Shown one piece after another: positions 62,833 through 64,000 of a DNA stretch of 64,000 bases (its first letter is position 1; every line of letters begins with the position of its first letter). The position numbers and the translations under genes are program-made. Under the pieces are notes generated by a model, which did not search any database, was not told where the DNA came from, and saw only the letters and a program-made list of their open reading frames with translations. Source of the stretch: UBA7328 sp002471345 (lineage in GTDB: Bacteria; Bacteroidota; Bacteroidia; Chitinophagales; Saprospiraceae); NCBI GenBank assembly GCA_964011275.1, contig CAXGOB010000001.1:124001-188000 (forward strand), in the 5' to 3' direction.

Positions 62833-63939
62833 TCAGAGCAATGTATATCTCTTCCCAGGAAGACTTTTTACAATTCCTTTAAACTCTAAAGCCAATAGCT
62901 GAGAAGACAAGGTGCTCAGAGGTTTCCCTAATGAGTAATGCAGTGTGTCAATATCAATTGCATCTATTCCTTTAAGGGCTTCTACGATTTTTCGTTCATC
63001 ACCTTTCAGTTCTTCGAAAAGACGCATTTGTGCTTCCATTTTTTCTTGAGGCTCCCATCTCATGATGTATCCTACATCTTTAGCCGATTGCAATAGGTGG
63101 GCCTTATGCTGTTTGATTAAATTATTGCACCCTTCTGATGTTTCATCATTCGTACGTCCTGGCAAGGCAAAAACATCCTTGCTCATACTGTTAGCCAATT
63201 CAGCAGTAATCATAGACCCTCCTGAGCTTTTCGATTGGATTACAATGACTACATCACTCAAAGCGGCAACAACTTGATTCCTAACAGGGAAATTTTGTCG
63301 GTCTGGACCAGTTCCAAAATCAAATTGGCTGATTACGGCTCCATTTGTTTTGATTTTTTTAGCAAGGCTGTTATGACTGGAAGGGTACACAACATCTATC
63401 CCTGACCCTAGGACAGCTATATTATTTACTCCCATCTCTACAGATCTTCTATGTGCACATGCATCTATGCCATAAGCAAGGCCACTAATGATCTGTACGC
63501 CATATTCTTTTAAACCTTCTACTAATTTTTCACATTGAATCGTGCCATATTCAGTACAATTTCTGGTACCAATGATTGCTACTGTCCTATGTGGATTAAG
63601 ATCAGCATTCCCATCCATGAAAAGAAGTAATGGGGAGGTATCATGATGTTTGAGCCTTTGAGGGTAATCAGCATCTGTATAGAATAAAGGTTTTATTGCT
63701 GGGTTTGACTCCAATTGTTTCAAGGTCTCTTTAGCAAGCTGTTCAGGTTTTGCAGACAATAACAAATCGGCCACATTCTCACCAATAGAATGAATACTCA
63801 TGATGTCCTTTTTGTCAGAGTTGAACACTTTCTTTGCGCTACCAAAATGATTGATGAGGAGTTTAGAAGTCACTTTCCCAATGCCAGGAATCTTAGTCAA
63901 TGCAATTTTAAAAATGAGATCATTATTGATTTGAGACAT
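62833..63939 (-). CDS. dprA: DNA processing protein DprA
   Basis: Cytosolic protein that loads RecA on incoming single-stranded DNA during natural transformation, 368 residues. An N-terminal helix-hairpin-helix region (ALTKIPGIGKVTSKLLINHFGSAKKVF) precedes the Rossmann-like core with VAIIGTRNCTEYG, ISGLAYGIDACAHR, AVLGSGIDVVYPSSHNSLAKKI and SGGSMITAELANSMSKDVFALPG. A C-terminal winged helix (LHYSLGKPLSTLSSQLLALEFKGIVKSLPGKRYTLL) is present. Its ATG lies inside the end of an upstream reading frame, suggesting coupling. Confidence 0.95.
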   Translation of the reverse strand: MSQINNDLIFKIALTKIPGIGKVTSKLLINHFGSAKKVFNSDKKDIMSIHSIGENVADLLLSAKPEQLAKETLKQLESNPAIKPLFYTDADYPQRLKHHDTSPLLLFMDGNADLNPHRTVAIIGTRNCTEYGTIQCEKLVEGLKEYGVQIISGLAYGIDACAHRRSVEMGVNNIAVLGSGIDVVYPSSHNSLAKKIKTNGAVISQFDFGTGPDRQNFPVRNQVVAALSDVVIVIQSKSSGGSMITAELANSMSKDVFALPGRTNDETSEGCNNLIKQHKAHLLQSAKDVGYIMRWEPQEKMEAQMRLFEELKGDERKIVEALKGIDAIDIDTLHYSLGKPLSTLSSQLLALEFKGIVKSLPGKRYTLL

Positions 63940-64000
63940 TTTGTGCTTTTTGAAGATAGTATTGGGTTTCTTGTGGTCTGTTTAAAGCATTGTAAACTTT
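63923..64000 (-). CDS. 3' end of a gene upstream of dprA, possibly TPR protein
   Basis: An open frame enters from the right edge on the minus strand and ends at TAA 63923-63925, overlapping the dprA start by 17 bp. Its 25 residues begin KVYNALNRPQETQYYLQKAQ, similar to the last helix of tetratricopeptide repeats. Too short for a firm call. Confidence 0.4.
   Translation of the reverse strand, partial: KVYNALNRPQETQYYLQKAQNVSNQ

Overview
The window reads as an AT-rich chromosomal segment of a free-living Bacteroidota bacterium, most likely an order-Cytophagales-type marine or soil organism. Several independent signs point there: C-terminal type IX secretion (T9SS) sorting domains (12157-12936 and the PorZ homologue at 15998-18316), BshA of bacillithiol synthesis, a Bacteroidota-style MtaB, Lgt and MutL, a Bat aerotolerance operon, a DUF2851 protein, and TAnnTTTG promoter -7 elements (2204, 47125, 53084, 60015). 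No tRNA, rRNA, CRISPR array, insertion sequence, integrase or phage gene was seen. Most of the window is conserved core genome.

Layout. 1-2048: feoA-feoB ferrous iron uptake (feoB runs off the left edge), divergent from mtaB. 3578-5495: an outer-membrane beta-barrel and Lgt. 5617-12049: a leftward wzi/remB-like - metH - wzz-like cluster, with methionine synthase wedged between two envelope genes. 12157-12936: a T9SS cargo protein. 13115-20016: a tight leftward operon dnaN-nadD-porZ-folA-DUF2851-lpxK. 20161-25810: rightward small ORF, non-catalytic M16 homologue, mreB-mreC-mreD-mrdA (rod shape, without rodA). 25862-28017: bshA and a CarH-like MerR regulator whose cobalamin ligands are lost. 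28019-33941: leftward Bat operon moxR-DUF3298-like-DUF58-membrane protein-batA-batB. 34137-41458: rightward small membrane protein, mutL, two rhomboids, an EEP nuclease/phosphatase, cysS and a glutaminyl cyclase-like lipoprotein. 41468-43004: an unknown protein and Ada. 43118-48079: an MMPL/RND transporter, a TetR regulator made of two full-length TetR units in one chain, a strongly palindromic intergenic region and an outer-membrane protein. 48082-54787: MarR, DUF1295, mfd, a vanadium haloperoxidase-like lipoprotein, DUF983. 54860-57531: a two-subunit molybdenum hydroxylase (IorAB type). 57738-59987: frr, lpxH, prs. 59988-60461: the only gene-poor stretch over 300 bp. 60462-64000: a small membrane protein, a quinone oxidoreductase, a Tat-exported TIM-barrel protein, dprA and the tail of a further gene.

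How genes work together: Lgt, LpxK and LpxH serve lipoprotein and lipid A synthesis; PorZ and the sorting-domain protein belong to T9SS; MreBCD/PBP2 build the lateral wall; MutL, Mfd, Ada and DprA handle DNA repair and uptake; DnaN, CysS, Frr, NadD, FolA, Prs and MetH are central metabolism.

No clear-cut new defence or mobile system is visible. The best candidates for something undescribed are the tandem TetR pseudo-dimer with the nested inverted repeats downstream of it (46961-47056), the CarH-like regulator without cobalamin ligands, and the structured gene-free region at 60136-60420 that may encode a small RNA.
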